A stretch of 64,000 nt of DNA from Azonexus sp. (lineage in GTDB: Bacteria > Pseudomonadota > Gammaproteobacteria > Burkholderiales > Rhodocyclaceae): assembly GCA_030696345.1 (NCBI GenBank), contig JAUYSK010000016.1, forward strand, positions 1-64,000, read 5' to 3'. A program made the position numbers and the translations under genes. The notes under the pieces were generated by a model, which saw nothing but the letters and a program-made list of their open reading frames with translations, was not told the origin of the DNA and did no database searches. This document shows, piece after piece, positions 8,885 through 20,415 of the stretch. The number at the start of each line of letters is the position of its first letter. The first letter of the stretch is position 1.

Positions 8885-9613
8885 TCATGCGGATTTTTTT
8901 TCTTCCTGTCCGGTGAGGATTTCACCAAGCACGGCTTTGCCGCGGCTCGACACACCCCAGTGCAGGACATTCTTGTCGTTGATACGGGTTTCGATAACGC
9001 CCATCGTCTTCATCACCGTCAGGCGATGGCTGACGAAATCGCGGGCCAGACCGGTCTTGTCGCAGATAGCAACGAGATTGCCATAAACAAAGCTTTCCTC
9101 GGCCAGGGCGCGGAGGATTTCGACGTCGTTGTAGGACAGCACTTCGCGGGGTTCCGGCTCAGGCGTGCTCGTCGCTTCGGGCTTGATCGGCAACGTGACT
9201 GGTTCCTCCCGCTTCATCTGCTTCAGATGACCGAGTTCGCGCTTGACCTGATCAACCTGCCCCATCAGGCGCTGGGCGACGTTTTCGAGCAAACGCCGGG
9301 AAGCGACCACGTAGATCAGACAGAAGCCGGCGAAGGCAAAAAAATCAACCGGCTTGGTGCGCGCCCCTTCAAGCAGGGTGCTGGAAATCATGTTCAGGAA
9401 GAGCGGTACGGTCAACGCCGCCACCACCCCTAAAACCGGGTACTTTATCCAGTCGCGCCGCGCCGGTTCGCCCTGACGGTCCGCCAGAAAGTAGTTGGCG
9501 GCACCACCCAAAACTCCCGCCACAAACATGATGGCCAGAATCACCAGCATATGGGTATCAAGCCCCCCGGACGGTGCAGTGACCTGGAAGGCAGTTTGCA
9601 ATTCAGCCGACAT
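8885..9613 (-). CDS. Membrane-anchored winged-helix protein (three TM segments plus C-terminal HTH)
   Basis: Protein of 242 residues. Three hydrophobic segments lie at about 22-43, 57-80 and 90-107, then a coiled stretch (about 108-130), a Pro/Glu-rich linker, and a C-terminal winged-helix-like domain (about 155-235: LSYNDVEILRALAEESFVYG, then DFVSHRLTVMKTMGVIETRI). The membrane half, with its ADRQGEPARRDWIKYPVLGV motif, resembles what databases call the three-TM module associated with YEATS-like domains; this is from memory and tentative. It could be a membrane-tethered regulator. It is a single-gene unit between the gltD terminator and glmU. The start at 9613 has a purine-rich GGGGGAGATGAA leader. 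Confidence 0.7.
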   Translation of the reverse strand: MSAELQTAFQVTAPSGGLDTHMLVILAIMFVAGVLGGAANYFLADRQGEPARRDWIKYPVLGVVAALTVPLFLNMISSTLLEGARTKPVDFFAFAGFCLIYVVASRRLLENVAQRLMGQVDQVKRELGHLKQMKREEPVTLPIKPEATSTPEPEPREVLSYNDVEILRALAEESFVYGNLVAICDKTGLARDFVSHRLTVMKTMGVIETRINDKNVLHWGVSSRGKAVLGEILTGQEEKKSA

Positions 9614-9670
9614 TTCATCTCCCCCTGTTTTTCGCCATTTTCCCATGATCGGCCGGAGGATGTGTAAAAA

Positions 9671-9705
9671 ACAAAGGCCTTGCCAACGCTTGCCGGCAAG
9701 GCCTT
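9671..9705 (-). terminator. Rho-independent terminator of gltBD
   Basis: Stem AAGGCCTTGCC (9674-9684) with GGCAAGGCCTT (9695-9705). On the minus strand it is followed by TTTGTTTTTTAC, directly after the gltD stop. Confidence 0.88.
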
Positions 9706-9722
9706 CAGCGCAGCAGAAACGC

Positions 9723-11189
9723 TTAACGCGGCAGCGTGGTCGATCCCATCAGGAAGTTATCGACTTCGCGGGCACATTGACGACCTTCGCGAATCGCCCA
9801 GACGACCAGCGACTGACCGCGACGGACGTCGCCAGCAGCAAAGACCTTGCCCACGTTGGTCGCATAGCAACCATCGCCATCGGTCGTTGCCTTGGCATTG
9901 CCACGGTTGTCCTTGTCGACGCCAAAGGCTTCGAGCAGGCTGCCCACCGGATTGGTAAAGCCCATGGCCAGGAAGACGAGATCGGCCGGCAATTCGAATT
10001 CCGAACCGGCCACTTCAATCATCTTGCCGTCTTTCCACTCGACGCGAACAGCCTTGAGTGCCTTGACGTTGCCCTTGCCATCATCAACCAATGCCTTGGT
10101 GGCGACCGCGAAATCACGTTCGCAACCTTCGTCGTGCGACGAAGAGGTACGCAGCTTGTACGGCCAGTAAGGCCAGGTCAGCGCCTTGTTTTCCTGCTCC
10201 GGAGGCATGGGCATCAGTTCGAACTGGGTGACCGAAGCTGCGCCATGGCGATTCGAGGTACCGACGCAATCTGAACCAGTGTCACCGCCACCAATAACGA
10301 TAACGTGCTTGCCCTTGGCGTTGATTGGATTGGCCTTGCCCGCGTGGACTTCCTTGTTCTGCGGAATCAGGAATTCCAGCGCGGCGTAGGTGCCTTTCAA
10401 TTCACGACCCGGCACTGGCAGCTCACGCGGCACTTCCGAACCGGCTGCGAGGATCACGGCATCGAATGCTGCGGTCAACTGCTCAGGGGCAACAAAATCA
10501 GTCGCATCGTTGTTGATGCCGGCCGGCAATTCCTTGCTGCCAACCATCACCTTGGTCTTGAAGGTAACGCCTTCAGCTTCCATCTGGGCGACACGGCGAT
10601 CAACCACTGTCTTTTCCATCTTGAAATCAGGAATGCCGTAGGCCAGCAGGCCACCAAGACGGTCGCTCTTCTCGAACACGGTCACGTCATGGCCAACGCG
10701 CGCCAGCTGCTGGGCAGCGGCCAGGCCAGCCGGGCCGGAACCAACCACGGCAACCTTCTTGCCAGTCTTGGTCTTCGGCGGCTGCGGCACGACCCAACCC
10801 ATTTCCCAGCCCTTGTCGATGATAAAGTGCTCGATCGACTTGATACCCACCGGCGAGGCGTTGATACCCAGCGTGCAGGCAGCTTCGCAGGGCGCCGGAC
10901 AGATGCGGCCGGTGAAATCCGGAAAATTGTTGGTGGAATGCAGCACTTCCAGCGCCTGCTTCCAGTTGCCGCGATAAACCAGATCATTCCAGTCGGGAAT
11001 GATGTTGTTCACCGGACAACCGTTGTTGCAGAACGGAATGCCGCAATCCATGCAGCGTGCGCCCTGAGTCTTGGCGTCGTCATCGTTCAGCGTATGAACG
11101 AATTCCTTGTAATGCTTCAGACGCTGCTCAACCGGATCGTAAGACTCGGAAAGGCGCTCGAACTCCATGAAGCCAGTCGGCTTGCCCAT
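9723..11189 (-). CDS. gltD: Glutamate synthase (NADPH) small subunit
   Basis: FAD- and NADPH-binding subunit of 488 residues that feeds electrons to GltB for glutamate synthesis. N-terminal cysteines of two 4Fe-4S clusters are in [17 protein letters not shown] and [13 protein letters not shown]; the FAD dinucleotide fold is [19 protein letters not shown] and the NADPH fold is [15 protein letters not shown]. Its ATG overlaps the gltB stop (TAATG), so the two subunits are coupled. A strong terminator follows. Confidence 0.97.
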   Translation of the reverse strand: MGKPTGFMEFERLSESYDPVEQRLKHYKEFVHTLNDDDAKTQGARCMDCGIPFCNNGCPVNNIIPDWNDLVYRGNWKQALEVLHSTNNFPDFTGRICPAPCEAACTLGINASPVGIKSIEHFIIDKGWEMGWVVPQPPKTKTGKKVAVVGSGPAGLAAAQQLARVGHDVTVFEKSDRLGGLLAYGIPDFKMEKTVVDRRVAQMEAEGVTFKTKVMVGSKELPAGINNDATDFVAPEQLTAAFDAVILAAGSEVPRELPVPGRELKGTYAALEFLIPQNKEVHAGKANPINAKGKHVIVIGGGDTGSDCVGTSNRHGAASVTQFELMPMPPEQENKALTWPYWPYKLRTSSSHDEGCERDFAVATKALVDDGKGNVKALKAVRVEWKDGKMIEVAGSEFELPADLVFLAMGFTNPVGSLLEAFGVDKDNRGNAKATTDGDGCYATNVGKVFAAGDVRRGQSLVVWAIREGRQCAREVDNFLMGSTTLPR

Positions 11190-14100
11190 TATGCAGCCTC
11201 CTTCTTTGCGGCAGCGGCCATCTCGGTGAGCGCCCGCTTGTACTCATGCGGATAAATTTTGACGAACTTCTCGCGGCAGGTTTCCCAATCGGCAAGAATT
11301 GCCTTGGCTGTTGTGCTGGCGGTGTACTCGGCGTGACGCGTAATCAGCTCTTTCAACTGAGTTTCATCAGCGATATCCAGATGTAGCGGCTCGCCGGTCT
11401 GACGGCTGGCCGGCAACACTTTTTCCAGAGCGACCTGAGCCAGATTGCAGCGGGTCTTGAAGCTGCCATCTTCGTCGAAGACATAAGCAATACCACCCGA
11501 CATGCCCGCCGCAAAGTTGCGGCCCGTCATGCCCAGCACGACTACCGTGCCGCCCGTCATGTATTCGCAACCGTGGTCACCAACGCCTTCAACAACTGCA
11601 GTGCCACCCGAATTACGGACACAGAAGCGTTCGCCACCAACCCCGGCCAGGAAGGCTTCGCCATCGGTCGAACCGTACATGACGGTGTTGCCGACAATGA
11701 TGTTTTCCTGGGTATTTCCTCGGAAATCGGGGCTTGGCTTGATGATGATGCGACCACCGGACAAGCCCTTGCCGACGTAGTCATTGCCTTCACCGGTCAG
11801 TTCCAGCGTCACACCCTTGGCCAGGAATGCACCAAAGGCCTGACCGGCTGTGCCAGTCAGCTTGACGTGAATGGTGTCATCCGGCAGACCTGCATTGCCG
11901 TAACGACGGGCCACTTCACCTGACAGCATGGTGCCGCAGGTGCGATTGACGTTGATGATGGTGGTTTCGATCTGGACCTTCTGGCCCTTTTCGAGGGCCG
12001 GCTTGGCCAGCTTGATCAACTTGTGGTCGAGCGCCTTGTCGAGGCCGTGATCCTGAGTTTCGGTGTGGCGACGCGGCACATCTGCAGGCACTGCAGGCTG
12101 GTAGAAGACCTTGGAAAAATCGAGGCCCTTGGCCTTCCAGTGGTCGATACCCGGACGGGTGTCGAGCAGATCGGAACGGCCAACGAGGTCGTCAAACTTG
12201 CGAATACCCAGCTGAGCCATGATTTCGCGAACTTCTTCGGCAACGAAGAAGAAATAATTGACGACATGTTCCGGCTGACCGGTGAAGCGCTTGCGCAGTT
12301 CCGGATCCTGTGTCGCCACGCCGACCGGGCAGGTGTTGAGGTGACACTTGCGCATCATGATGCAGCCTTCAACCACCAACGGCGCGGTAGCGAAACCGAA
12401 TTCATCAGCACCCAACAGTGCACCGATAACGACGTCACGACCGGTCTTCATCTGACCATCGACCTGCACACGAATGCGACCGCGCAGGCGGTTCAGCACC
12501 AACGTTTGCTGGGTTTCGGCCAGGCCGAGTTCCCACGGCGTACCGGCATGCTTGATCGAGGATTGCGGCGAGGCGCCCGTGCCTCCGTCAAAACCGGCGA
12601 TCACGACGTGATCTGCCTTGGCCTTGGAAACACCGGCAGCAACCGTACCAACACCGACTTCCGAGACCAGCTTGACGGAGATCGAAGCCTTTGAATTGGC
12701 GTTCTTCAGGTCGTGAATCAGTTGCGCCAAGTCTTCGATGGAGTAAATGTCATGGTGCGGCGGCGGCGAAATCAGACCAACGCCCGGCACGGAGTGACGC
12801 AGGAAGCCGATGTACTCGGAAACCTTGTGACCCGGCAACTGACCACCCTCACCCGGCTTGGCACCTTGCGCCATCTTGATCTGGATCTGGTCGGCATTGA
12901 CCAGATACTCAGTCGTTACGCCAAAGCGACCCGAAGCAACCTGCTTGATGGCGGAACGCAGGGAATCGCCATCCTTCAATTGCAGATCGCGTTCAATGCG
13001 GCTCTTGCCGATGATGTCGGAGAGCATCGCGCCGCCCTTGACCGGCAGGAAGCGCTTAGCATCCTCACCACCTTCTCCGGTATTCGACTTGCCGCCGATC
13101 CGGTTCATGGCGATTGCCAGCGTCGAATGCGCTTCGGTCGAAATCGAGCCGAGCGACATCGCGCCTGTCGCAAAACGCTTGACGATGTCCTTGGCCGATT
13201 CCACTTCTTCAAGCGGCACGGCATTGGCGGTCGGCTTGAATTCGAACAAGCCACGCAGCGTCAGATGACGCTTCGTCTGATCGTTGATCAGTTTGGCATA
13301 TTCCTTGTAAGTTTCGGCCTTGTTGGAGCGCGTCGCATGTTGCAGTTTGGCGATGGAATCCGGCGTCCACATGTGCTCTTCGCCACGCGTACGATAGTTG
13401 TACTCGCCACCGGCATCGAGCATGTTGGCGAGCACCGGGTCACCCGAGAAGGCTTCTTCATGCTGACGAATGGCTTCTTCCGCCACTTCGAACACACCGA
13501 TACCTTCGATATTCGACGGCGTGCCGGTGAAGTACTTCTCGACGAAATCCTTCTGCAAACCAATGGCTTCAAATATCTGCGCACCGGTGTAAGACATGTA
13601 GGTCGAAATGCCCATTTTGGACATAACTTTCATCAGGCCCTTGCCAATCGCCTTGACGTAATTTTTGACGTACTTTTCAGCCTTTTCGGCATCACCCTTG
13701 GCAAAGCTTTCGATGGTTTCGAGCGCCAGGTAGGGATGGACCGCTTCAGCGCCGTAGCCGCCAAGCAAAGCAAAGTGATGCGTCTCGCGGGCCGAACCGG
13801 TTTCAACTACCAGGCCGGTGCTGGTACGCAGCCCCTTCTTCACCAGATGTTGGTGAATTGCCGAGGTAGCCAACAGCGCCGGAATGGCGACGTGAGTCTC
13901 GTCCAGCTTGCGATCAGAAACGATCAGGATGTTGGCGCCGGAACGTACGGCATCTTCAGCATCCGCTGCCAGCGAAGCAAGCCGGGCTTCCACGCCAGCC
14001 TTGCCCCAGGCCACCGGATAGCAGATATCCAGCTCAATGGAGCTAAGTTTGCCGGAAGTGTATTTGTGGATATGGCGCAACTTCTCCATATCGGTCGCGG

Positions 14101-15820
14101 TCAGCACAGGCTGGGAAACTTCCAGACGAATCGGTGGATTGATGTCAGTCGTGTTCAGCAGATTCGGTTTCGGACCAACGAAGGACACCAGCGACATGAC
14201 CAATTCTTCGCGAATCGGGTCGATCGGAGGATTGGTCACCTGCGCGAACAACTGCTTGAAATAGGTGTAGAGGGTCTTGTTCTTGGCGGACAGGATCGGC
14301 AGCGCCGAGTCAGTGCCCATCGAACCGGTCGGCTCTTCACCGTTCTGCAGCATTGGCTCAAGAATGACCTTGATGTCTTCCTGCGTATAGCCGAAAGCCT
14401 GCTGGCGATCCAGCAACGAAGCCGGCGCGGCATCGGTCATTTCGGCTGCTGCCGGCACTTCGTCAAGACGGATGCGGATCTTGTCGATCCACTCGCGATA
14501 GGGCTTGGCCTTGGCGAGTGCGTCCTTCAATTCCTTGTCGTCGATGATGCGGCCCTGCTCCATGTCGATCAGGAACATCTTGCCTGGTTGCAGACGCCAT
14601 TTCTTGACGATCTTCTTTTCCGGAATCGGCAATACGCCAGATTCAGAAGCCATGACCACGAGGTCATCATCCGTAACCAGATAGCGCGCCGGACGCAGAC
14701 CGTTACGGTCAAGCGTCGCACCGATCTGGCGACCATCGGTAAAGGCAACTGCAGCGGGGCCGTCCCACGGCTCCATCATCGCAGCATGGTACTCGTAGAA
14801 TGCGCGACGGTTTTCATCCATCAACGTGTGCTTTTCCCAAGCCTCAGGGATCATCAGCATCACAGCTTGCGCCATGGAATAGCCACCCATGACCAAAAGT
14901 TCGAGGGCATTGTCGAAGGAAGCGGAATCAGACTGCCCCGGGTAGTGCAGTGGCCAGACCTTCTTCAGGTCGTCACCGAGAATCGGCGATGAGATAGCCT
15001 GTTCGCGAGCCTTGAACCAATTGACGTTGCCACGCACCGTATTGATCTCGCCGTTGTGGGCGATGTAACGGAACGGGTGGGCCAGATCCCAGGTCGGGAA
15101 GGTGTTGGTCGAGAAGCGCTGATGCACCAGTGCCAAAGCCGAAACGGTGCGCTTGTCCTGCAAGTCAAGGTAATAGACGCCGACCTGATTGGCCAGCAGC
15201 AAGCCCTTGTAGTTGACCGTACGGGCCGAGAACGACGGCACGTAAAATTCCTGTCCATGCTTGAGTTTCAGCGACTTGATCGCGTTCGCAGCACGACGGC
15301 GAATGATGTAAAGCTTACGTTCCAGCGCATCGGTCACGAACACATCGGGACCACGACCAACGAACACCTGACGAATGACTGGCTCTTTGGCCCGTACCGT
15401 CGGCGACATCGGCATTTCACGATTCACCGGAACGTCACGCCAGCCCAGGATAACCTGCCCCTCAGCCTTGGCTGAACGCTCAATCTCTTCAACGCAAGCA
15501 TGACGCGAAGCGGCTTCCTGTGGCAGAAAAACCATGCCGACGCCGTACTCACCCAGCAGCGGCAATTCAACACCCTGCTTGGCCATTTCCTCACGATAAA
15601 ACTGATCTGGAATCTGAATCAGAATGCCGGCACCGTCACCTTGTAGTGGATCCGCACCAACGGCGCCCCGATGATCGAGATTTTTCAGGATCAACAAACC
15701 CTGCTCGACGATGCTATGACTTTTATGACCTTTGAAATGGGCAACAAAGCCCACGCCGCAAGCGTCGTGCTCGTTGGCCGGGTCGTACAGACCCTGCCGC
15801 TCAGGTACAGCCGATTCCAT
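11189..15820 (-). CDS. gltB: Glutamate synthase (NADPH) large subunit
   Basis: Large subunit of GOGAT, which converts 2-oxoglutarate and glutamine to two glutamates. The 1543 residues carry the whole family layout: a short propeptide ending before the N-terminal nucleophile Cys21 of [11 protein letters not shown] (class II amidotransferase), the central domain, the FMN-binding synthase domain with the 3Fe-4S cysteines in [12 protein letters not shown], and the C-terminal GXGXG helix domain. I use the ATG at 15820 because AAGGA lies 9 nt upstream; the ATG at 15829 abuts that site and is less plausible. It forms an operon with gltD. Confidence 0.96.
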   Translation of the reverse strand: MESAVPERQGLYDPANEHDACGVGFVAHFKGHKSHSIVEQGLLILKNLDHRGAVGADPLQGDGAGILIQIPDQFYREEMAKQGVELPLLGEYGVGMVFLPQEAASRHACVEEIERSAKAEGQVILGWRDVPVNREMPMSPTVRAKEPVIRQVFVGRGPDVFVTDALERKLYIIRRRAANAIKSLKLKHGQEFYVPSFSARTVNYKGLLLANQVGVYYLDLQDKRTVSALALVHQRFSTNTFPTWDLAHPFRYIAHNGEINTVRGNVNWFKAREQAISSPILGDDLKKVWPLHYPGQSDSASFDNALELLVMGGYSMAQAVMLMIPEAWEKHTLMDENRRAFYEYHAAMMEPWDGPAAVAFTDGRQIGATLDRNGLRPARYLVTDDDLVVMASESGVLPIPEKKIVKKWRLQPGKMFLIDMEQGRIIDDKELKDALAKAKPYREWIDKIRIRLDEVPAAAEMTDAAPASLLDRQQAFGYTQEDIKVILEPMLQNGEEPTGSMGTDSALPILSAKNKTLYTYFKQLFAQVTNPPIDPIREELVMSLVSFVGPKPNLLNTTDINPPIRLEVSQPVLTATDMEKLRHIHKYTSGKLSSIELDICYPVAWGKAGVEARLASLAADAEDAVRSGANILIVSDRKLDETHVAIPALLATSAIHQHLVKKGLRTSTGLVVETGSARETHHFALLGGYGAEAVHPYLALETIESFAKGDAEKAEKYVKNYVKAIGKGLMKVMSKMGISTYMSYTGAQIFEAIGLQKDFVEKYFTGTPSNIEGIGVFEVAEEAIRQHEEAFSGDPVLANMLDAGGEYNYRTRGEEHMWTPDSIAKLQHATRSNKAETYKEYAKLINDQTKRHLTLRGLFEFKPTANAVPLEEVESAKDIVKRFATGAMSLGSISTEAHSTLAIAMNRIGGKSNTGEGGEDAKRFLPVKGGAMLSDIIGKSRIERDLQLKDGDSLRSAIKQVASGRFGVTTEYLVNADQIQIKMAQGAKPGEGGQLPGHKVSEYIGFLRHSVPGVGLISPPPHHDIYSIEDLAQLIHDLKNANSKASISVKLVSEVGVGTVAAGVSKAKADHVVIAGFDGGTGASPQSSIKHAGTPWELGLAETQQTLVLNRLRGRIRVQVDGQMKTGRDVVIGALLGADEFGFATAPLVVEGCIMMRKCHLNTCPVGVATQDPELRKRFTGQPEHVVNYFFFVAEEVREIMAQLGIRKFDDLVGRSDLLDTRPGIDHWKAKGLDFSKVFYQPAVPADVPRRHTETQDHGLDKALDHKLIKLAKPALEKGQKVQIETTIINVNRTCGTMLSGEVARRYGNAGLPDDTIHVKLTGTAGQAFGAFLAKGVTLELTGEGNDYVGKGLSGGRIIIKPSPDFRGNTQENIIVGNTVMYGSTDGEAFLAGVGGERFCVRNSGGTAVVEGVGDHGCEYMTGGTVVVLGMTGRNFAAGMSGGIAYVFDEDGSFKTRCNLAQVALEKVLPASRQTGEPLHLDIADETQLKELITRHAEYTASTTAKAILADWETCREKFVKIYPHEYKRALTEMAAAAKKEAA

Positions 15821-15869
15821 CACACGCATTCCTTCAAATAACTTGGCCGGCGATCATAGGCCAATGATG

Positions 15870-15903
15870 AAAAAAGCCGAGCATCATATTTTGTGCTTCG
15901 GCC
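15870..15903 (-). terminator. Rho-independent terminator between aroB and gltB
   Basis: GCCGAGC / GCTTCGGC stem with a 12-nt loop; on the minus strand it is followed by six T. It lies about 105 bp past the aroB stop and 50 bp before the gltB start, and should separate the pil-aro transcription unit from gltBD. Confidence 0.7.
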
Positions 15904-16007
15904 TGTAGGAAATTTTGAGGCAACCATCAAATATACTGTCAAAACGCTGTCTATTCAAGATGCTGCAACGCACCAATACGGACCAGAAAGACTTCGCCAC
16001 TCACTAT

Positions 16008-17096
16008 TTAAGTGCATCTGGCCTTGATCGCTGCACTGATCTGAACTTCATCTGCCTCATCCGAGATGACTGCCTGACCTATCGTCTTCAGCAATACCAG
16101 TCGCAACATGCCATCCTTAACCTTCTTGTCGTGGCGCATTAATTCAAGATAACGTTCGACACCCAAGTCAGCTCCAAACACTGGCAGCCCCGCCCGAACA
16201 AACAGCTTCTCGATCCGTAACACCTCATCTGCCGTAAGCCAGCCCATGCGATGCGATAGCTCAGCAGCAATTAGTGTGCCGGCAGCAACTGCCTCACCAT
16301 GCAGCCATTTACCGTAACCAAGACCAGTCTCAATGGCATGTCCGAAGGTATGGCCCAAATTTAACAGCGCACGTTCGCCGCTTTCCCGCTCATCGGCAGC
16401 AACAACTTCCGCCTTGTTCGCACATGACCGATGTACGGCATAGGCTAGAGCCTCTTTATCGAGGGCTAACAACTGCTCAATATTGGCTTCCAGCCAGACA
16501 AAAAACTCCATATCCCGGATCAGGCCATACTTGATGATCTCTGCCAACCCCGCTTTCAATTCACGTTCCGGCAAGGTATCGAGCGTTGATAGGTCAGCAA
16601 GCACGAGTTGGGGCTGATAAAACGCCCCAATCATGTTCTTGCCCAATGGATGATTAATAGCCGTCTTGCCGCCGACAGACGAATCCACCTGAGACAGCAG
16701 TGTGGTCGGGATTTGTATGAAAGGCATACCGCGTTGATAGCAGGCAGCGGCAAATCCACCCATGTCACCAATCACCCCACCACCCAGCGCTATGAGCGTT
16801 GTATTGCGTTCACAATGAGCACCCAGCAGGGCGTCAAATATCTGATTAAGTGTCTCCCAGGTTTTGTACTGCTCTCCATCTGGCAGAATGACCGGCAATA
16901 TTGAAATTTGGCCTTTTTCGAGGGTCGACCGCAGCGTTTCCAGGTAGAGAGGTGCCACAGTGGTATTCGTTACCACCACGGCCTTTTTATTCCCTACGTG
17001 TGGCGTCAGCAAGCCAGCATCCGCCAAGACACCGCAGCCGATATGAATCGGGTAGGAGCGCTCACCCAGCGCCACATTCAAAGTCTGACTCATCAT
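16008..17096 (-). CDS. aroB: 3-dehydroquinate synthase
   Basis: Second enzyme of the shikimate pathway, NAD- and metal-dependent; 362 residues, normal length. NAD-binding [19 protein letters not shown], the substrate region [18 protein letters not shown], and metal-ligand histidines in [12 protein letters not shown] and [11 protein letters not shown] are present. The ATG overlaps the aroK stop, so aroK and aroB are co-translated, as is common. Two in-frame ATGs (17096, 17093) are equally possible. Confidence 0.97.
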   Translation of the reverse strand: MMSQTLNVALGERSYPIHIGCGVLADAGLLTPHVGNKKAVVVTNTTVAPLYLETLRSTLEKGQISILPVILPDGEQYKTWETLNQIFDALLGAHCERNTTLIALGGGVIGDMGGFAAACYQRGMPFIQIPTTLLSQVDSSVGGKTAINHPLGKNMIGAFYQPQLVLADLSTLDTLPERELKAGLAEIIKYGLIRDMEFFVWLEANIEQLLALDKEALAYAVHRSCANKAEVVAADERESGERALLNLGHTFGHAIETGLGYGKWLHGEAVAAGTLIAAELSHRMGWLTADEVLRIEKLFVRAGLPVFGADLGVERYLELMRHDKKVKDGMLRLVLLKTIGQAVISDEADEVQISAAIKARCT

Positions 17097-17617
17097 TTAC
17101 CTAGCTGATTGAATTCACGCAACAGATTCTGCACGATGCCAGAAGCGACCAGATGGGTTCCATTCACCACAAAATGGGCCGCGTCGCGATATAGCGGGTC
17201 ACGAATGGCGTAAAGCTCTTCCAGTCTGGCCAATGGGTCAGCCACCTGAAGCAGAGGCCGATTTCTATCGTGGCGGGTTCGTTCATACAACAGTGCCGGC
17301 GGGACATTCAGGTAGACCACCCACCCTGTATCGTGAAGTCGCCGCCGATTTTCCGGGTTCAGTACGACGCCTCCACCTGTGGCCAATACTATGTTTTGGG
17401 CCTCTGAAAGCTCAGCTATTGCCTGGGCCTCCCTCCGACGAAACCCATCTTCGCCTTCAATTTCAAAGATCGTCGGTATCGGCACACCTGTTCGCTCAAC
17501 GATCTCATGATCCGAATCGTAAAACGGTCGCCCCAAGCGCTTCGCCAACTGGCGACCCACTGTTGTTTTCCCGGCCCCCATCAGGCCCACGAGATAGATA
17601 TTTCGACGATTTTCCAC
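17093..17617 (-). CDS. aroK: Shikimate kinase I
   Basis: Phosphorylates shikimate with ATP. The 174 residues show Walker [12 protein letters not shown] (11-21), the shikimate-binding Asp in FYDSDHEI, the ATGGGVVL loop and the lid arginines in [11 protein letters not shown]. It follows pilQ on the same strand but is separated from it by a strong terminator, and is coupled to aroB downstream. Confidence 0.96.
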   Translation of the reverse strand: MENRRNIYLVGLMGAGKTTVGRQLAKRLGRPFYDSDHEIVERTGVPIPTIFEIEGEDGFRRREAQAIAELSEAQNIVLATGGGVVLNPENRRRLHDTGWVVYLNVPPALLYERTRHDRNRPLLQVADPLARLEELYAIRDPLYRDAAHFVVNGTHLVASGIVQNLLREFNQLGK

Positions 17618-17649
17618 AGGCGAATTCTATCCGACTCTTTACTGCCTGC

Positions 17650-17678
17650 AAAAAACCAGGGCCGGCTAGGCCGGCCCT
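17650..17678 (-). terminator. Rho-independent terminator after pilQ
   Basis: Perfect 9-bp stem AGGGCCGGC / GCCGGCCCT with a 3-nt loop. On the minus strand it is followed by TGGTTTTTT. It lies between pilQ and aroK, so reduced read-through into aroKB is expected. Confidence 0.88.
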
Positions 17679-17695
17679 GATTATGCGAATAATCA

Positions 17696-17715
17696 TCAAT
17701 CAATCAATCAATCAA
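17696..17715. repeat. Five tandem TCAA tetranucleotides over the pilQ stop
   Basis: Simple tetranucleotide tract, TTGA on the coding strand. The pilQ TGA is formed inside it near the proximal end, so slippage would not shift the pilQ frame. Confidence 0.85.
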
Positions 17716-19873
17716 CGCGCATCTTGTCCGAAAGAATTCGCGGCGTAATAAATACAAGCAACTCACGGCGCTCACCGATGTCCGCCTTATACTTAAACAG
17801 CCAACCAAAGAATGGGATATCGCCCAATAAAGGGACTTTCTCAGTTGAAGCTTGGTTACTTGTTACAAAAACGCCGCCAATCACGACAGTTCCCCCATTT
17901 TCCACGACAACATTAGTTTCAACCGTTGAGCTTTTTATAGGGGGATTTCCTGCAACAGCCCGTGTCCAGTCTGGCTCTTCTTTCTTTACAACCAGAGTCA
18001 TTCTTACCGTTCCCTCAGGAGTTATTTGTGGTGTTGCCTCCAAAGACAATTTGGCTGACTTAAATGTAACAGTTGCAGGTGAGTTTGCTGAACCGGGCGT
18101 AACGTAAGGTACTTCTGTTCCGTCCTCAATCTTTGCCTTCACGTTGTTAGCGGTAATTACTCTCGGACTGGATATAATTTTCCCAACCCCACCCGCCTCA
18201 AGCGCTGCCAATTCCAGATTTAAGATTCGCGTTAGTGACGAATTGAATAGCGACAGCGCCAACGTCCCGCCTGTCGAGGTAAACGATGGAAGGTTCACTC
18301 CAATTGTCTGTGGCGTTGTTTGAGTTGCAGGGGTGGAACTTGTTGTAGTTACTCCATTTGCCGTACTTGAGGTAAAGGTTCCCGGAGCGACTGCGCCACC
18401 CGTCATTCCATAGCCACTCCCTCCAAAATTTGTACGTTGCTGATTCAGGAAATTCAATTTAACGCCTAAATCGCGGTTGAACGAATCGTTAGCCTCAACC
18501 ACTCTTGCCTCAATCAAAACCTGTCGTGCGCCAATGTCTATAGCCTTAATAAACGTACGTATTTCTTCCAGTTTGGAAGGAATATCGTTCACAAACAGAA
18601 TGTTGGACTGTGGGTCAGCAACTGCACTTCCACGCTTACTAAGGATGCGCTGTGCCGCACCGACTGGACCTGCTGCAGCAACCCCTACCGGCGCGAAGCC
18701 CGCAAGTAGGCGAGCCACGTCTGTCGCCCTCTGGTAGTTCAAAACAAATTGTTCAAGTTTGATTGGTTCAAGATCGCTAATCTGCTGCTTTGATTCGAAC
18801 TCCAATTTTTCGCGGGTGGCTATTTCGTCTCGCGGGGCAATCATAATAATGTTGCCTTTTTTCCGCATGTCCAAACCTTTTTGCTGGAAGATGATGTCTA
18901 TTACCTGATCTGCAGGCACATCCTTTAGCACCAGCGTCGTTGTACCTGTTACGGTTTCGCTGATAACCGCATTCAAACCCAGCTCTTCAGCCATCAAACG
19001 CAACAGAGCCCTAACCTCGCCGTTTTGATAATTAATACTGACACGCGGCCCTTGGTAACCAACCTTCGACCCTTGCACCAGTTTATTTGGATCTTCAATG
19101 ATGCGTTTCACTTCAACAATAAACTGCGTGTCGCTTTGATACGCATTATGTTCCCACTGACCCCTTGGTGAAATCGTCATGCGTACGTTTTCACCTTGAG
19201 TCTTTGTTTCGACACTCGTTACCGGGGTCGCAAAATCGGTAACATCCAGCTTGCGGCTCAAATGATCAGGAACCGTAGTCTTCAGGAAATCAATAATCAA
19301 ATTTGATCCTTGCTGCCTTATGTCAATACCCGTTCCTACATCACTAAGGTCAACAACAATGCGCCCCTCGCCATCTTTCCCTCGACGAAAAATCACATCG
19401 CGCAAAGCATGCTTGCTTCCGACAGAACTTTCCTCAGCAAATCGAACAACCTTCTGCGCCGCATTGTCACCAACGCGAACTATCGGTGTAAGCATCACAT
19501 AGAGCGACTTTCCATCGAGTCGAGTTGTGTAATTCATATTCCGAAGCAAATTCAGAACCAATCGTGTTCGTTCTCCAGCCTGAACAATATTCAGACTGCG
19601 GAGATCGCCTTCATTTAAAACCTGGCTTGTTTTTCCCAAGCCATTGGCTGTCAATGGAAAATCAAACGCTATCTTGGCTGGGTTTGCCACACTGAAACCC
19701 GCCGGCGGAGCACTCAAGGGTTCCTTGAGGTCTATCTTTACGGCAATATCATTGCCCTGCTTGGCAACGTTGATTGCCTCAATAGTGTTCGCGTATGCAT
19801 CCTGAGCACGCAAGGGCGACATCAAAGCAAGGCTGGCGGACACTGCGAACAGTGCATATTTGACGAGTTTCAT
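17708..19873 (-). CDS. pilQ: Type IV pilus outer-membrane secretin PilQ
   Basis: Secretin through which the type IV pilus crosses the outer membrane. The 721 residues start with a signal peptide (cleaved near LRAQ-DAY, about residue 23), then AMIN-like domains, an STN/N0 domain (KDVPADQVIDIIFQQKGLDMRKKGN), an N1 repeat (NILFVNDIPSKLEEI) and the C-terminal secretin core (EARVVEANDSFNRDLG; IISSPRVITANNVKAKIEDGTEVPY; TVVIGGVF). A Gly/Thr/Ser-rich insert (about 475-530) lies within the secretin domain. It is the last gene of pilMNOPQ, overlapping pilP by 4 bp. Confidence 0.96.
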   Translation of the reverse strand: MKLVKYALFAVSASLALMSPLRAQDAYANTIEAINVAKQGNDIAVKIDLKEPLSAPPAGFSVANPAKIAFDFPLTANGLGKTSQVLNEGDLRSLNIVQAGERTRLVLNLLRNMNYTTRLDGKSLYVMLTPIVRVGDNAAQKVVRFAEESSVGSKHALRDVIFRRGKDGEGRIVVDLSDVGTGIDIRQQGSNLIIDFLKTTVPDHLSRKLDVTDFATPVTSVETKTQGENVRMTISPRGQWEHNAYQSDTQFIVEVKRIIEDPNKLVQGSKVGYQGPRVSINYQNGEVRALLRLMAEELGLNAVISETVTGTTTLVLKDVPADQVIDIIFQQKGLDMRKKGNIIMIAPRDEIATREKLEFESKQQISDLEPIKLEQFVLNYQRATDVARLLAGFAPVGVAAAGPVGAAQRILSKRGSAVADPQSNILFVNDIPSKLEEIRTFIKAIDIGARQVLIEARVVEANDSFNRDLGVKLNFLNQQRTNFGGSGYGMTGGAVAPGTFTSSTANGVTTTSSTPATQTTPQTIGVNLPSFTSTGGTLALSLFNSSLTRILNLELAALEAGGVGKIISSPRVITANNVKAKIEDGTEVPYVTPGSANSPATVTFKSAKLSLEATPQITPEGTVRMTLVVKKEEPDWTRAVAGNPPIKSSTVETNVVVENGGTVVIGGVFVTSNQASTEKVPLLGDIPFFGWLFKYKADIGERRELLVFITPRILSDKMRVD

Positions 19874-20415
19874 TTGTTGCTTCCCTCCTTGCTCTGCAGG
19901 TAAAGCGAACTCTTGCGCTCGCTCCAGTCACCAGCAGAATCCTGAATCAATTCACGCAGCACGACTTCCTTGTCCGAAATCTGCGTCACCATACCGAAGT
20001 CAAGACCGATGTAATCGCCCACCTTCACTTGCTTGACCTTGTTATCCACTTGAATAACCGCCATTGGCCGAGTATTGACGTTCAAGAAACCGATCATCTT
20101 GAGCGACTCGATGGGGTATTTTTCTAGCATGCTATTTCGCAACTCACGCGCCTCAAAGTCTGGCTGGAATGCGCCCCCCTTCCCAGCCGCTTGTTTATAT
20201 TTCGACTCTGGCTCTATCTTGTTTGGCTTAAATGGATCGAGCATTCCCTCAACTTCATAGGGAACGGGCTGATAAGGCTGGACCTCAGGCAGCTTGGGTA
20301 CATTCCCTCGCAAATCCTTGGTGCTTTCAGCCATCCATTGCTTAAGGTCTTCGTGCTCCCCGCCCGAACAAGCCGCGAGCGCAACACAGAAGGAAATCAG
20401 CACTATCTGCTTCAC
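19870..20415 (-). CDS. pilP: Type IV pilus inner-membrane lipoprotein PilP
   Basis: Lipoprotein of 181 residues that links the PilNO inner-membrane complex to the PilQ secretin. The lipobox ends at Cys16 (VALAACSGGE); a disordered segment (about 30-80) and a C-terminal HR-like beta domain (MIGFLNVNTRPMAVIQVDNKV; VKVGDYIGLDFG) follow. It overlaps pilO and pilQ by 4 bp each. Confidence 0.95.
   Translation of the reverse strand: MKQIVLISFCVALAACSGGEHEDLKQWMAESTKDLRGNVPKLPEVQPYQPVPYEVEGMLDPFKPNKIEPESKYKQAAGKGGAFQPDFEARELRNSMLEKYPIESLKMIGFLNVNTRPMAVIQVDNKVKQVKVGDYIGLDFGMVTQISDKEVVLRELIQDSAGDWSERKSSLYLQSKEGSNK

Noticed and set aside
12713..14992. 759-residue plus-strand open frame
   Set aside because: Antisense to gltB; low-complexity shadow composition.
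17696..17715. Phase-variation tract in pilQ
   Set aside because: The TGA occurs at the proximal end of the tetranucleotide tract, so gain or loss of units does not change the PilQ frame.
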